Positions 32,380 to 32,546 of a DNA stretch of 32,546 nucleotides are shown in pieces. A program made the position numbers and the translations under genes. Source of the DNA: Parasporobacterium sp. (GTDB lineage Bacteria > Bacillota > Clostridia > Lachnospirales > Lachnospiraceae). The notes under the pieces are model-generated. The model saw only the letters and a program-made list of their open reading frames with translations. It did no database searches and had not been told where the DNA came from. The stretch lies in contig JAFWOB010000090.1 in assembly GCA_017510065.1 (NCBI GenBank), positions 1 to 32,546 on the forward strand, read 5' to 3'. The number at the start of each line of letters is the position of its first letter. Position 1 is the stretch's first letter.

Positions 32380-32546
32380 GCGCGCCATGGGCGCGCTCTA
32401 ACGGGTGAAAGTCCCGAGTACGCGTAGGCAACGACGAAGTACATAGCTGAACAGCAAGGGTGTTCACCGCGAGGTGAAATCTAAAGGAAGAGAGAATGTG
32501 TCTCCCCAAAATATAAGTGCGACTATTATCGTCATCGAATGAATCA
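32380..32546 (+). mobile_element. 5' end of a group II intron, cut by window edge
   Basis: The stretch begins with a stem GCGCGCC-ATG-GGCGCGC (32380-32396) and continues with CTCTAACGGGTGAAAGTCCC, GACGAAGTACATAGC, AGCAAGGGTGTTCACCGCG and AGGTGAAATCTAAAGGAAG. This series is the typical 5' domain I of bacterial group II introns common in Clostridia. The reverse transcriptase/maturase and domains V-VI must lie beyond 32546. The exact 5' splice site is uncertain by a few bases, because the usual GUGYG start reads here as GCGCG. Confidence 0.85.

Overview
The window looks like a chromosomal segment of an anaerobic, monoderm Clostridia bacterium, most likely a gut or rumen Lachnospiraceae-type organism. 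This is inferred from strong AGGAGG-type ribosome sites, a lipobox lipoprotein, a four-subunit 2-oxoacid:ferredoxin oxidoreductase, TPM and zinc-ribbon genes, a PepV-type dipeptidase and roughly balanced base composition. No rRNA, tRNA or CRISPR array was recognised.

Layout. Positions 1-807 (minus) hold a Bax inhibitor-1/YccA-type membrane protein cut by the window edge. 1021-3360 encodes an exported lipase-like protein with a C-terminal membrane bundle, convergent with a WYL-domain regulator (3355-4356, minus). A tightly packed plus-strand operon (4515-10008) carries a SnoaL-like protein, a polar amino acid ABC transporter (permease, ATPase, binding protein), a MATE exporter and a PepV-type dipeptidase; together they suggest uptake and turnover of amino acids and small peptides.

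10156-14018 is the most notable region: a three-gene, motor-like cassette. It encodes a ZorA-like MotA/ExbB channel with a long coiled-coil tail, a ZorB-like OmpA/MotB stator and a third protein whose C-terminus resembles the EH_signature region of ZorC. It looks like a Zorya-type anti-phage system, but no ZorD helicase/nuclease or ZorE HNH gene lies next to it. A small membrane protein and an ABC-F ATPase follow and end at a strong terminator (16759-16786).

16787-17254 is non-coding with short repeats, a palindrome and promoter-like sites. It precedes two envelope genes: a lipoprotein with a long acidic repeat helix (17255-18622) and a secreted protein (18782-20431). Both share a Gly-Glu-Ser-Pro-Glu linker and are separated by a terminator-like hairpin that overlaps a promoter. 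A minus-strand operon (24042 to 20607) encodes a zinc-ribbon membrane protein, a TPM-domain protein and a TrmH/SpoU RNA methyltransferase; its leader contains a very long inverted repeat. On the other side of that repeat, 24285-29618 encodes a degenerate CbiE/CbiT-like protein, the gamma, delta, alpha and beta subunits of a 2-oxoacid:ferredoxin oxidoreductase, and a second MATE exporter.

The right end carries an HD-domain protein (minus), a membrane-anchored NlpC/P60 hydrolase with several sets of acidic/aromatic repeats and a repeat-rich upstream region, then a terminator followed directly by the 5' end of a group II intron that runs off the window.
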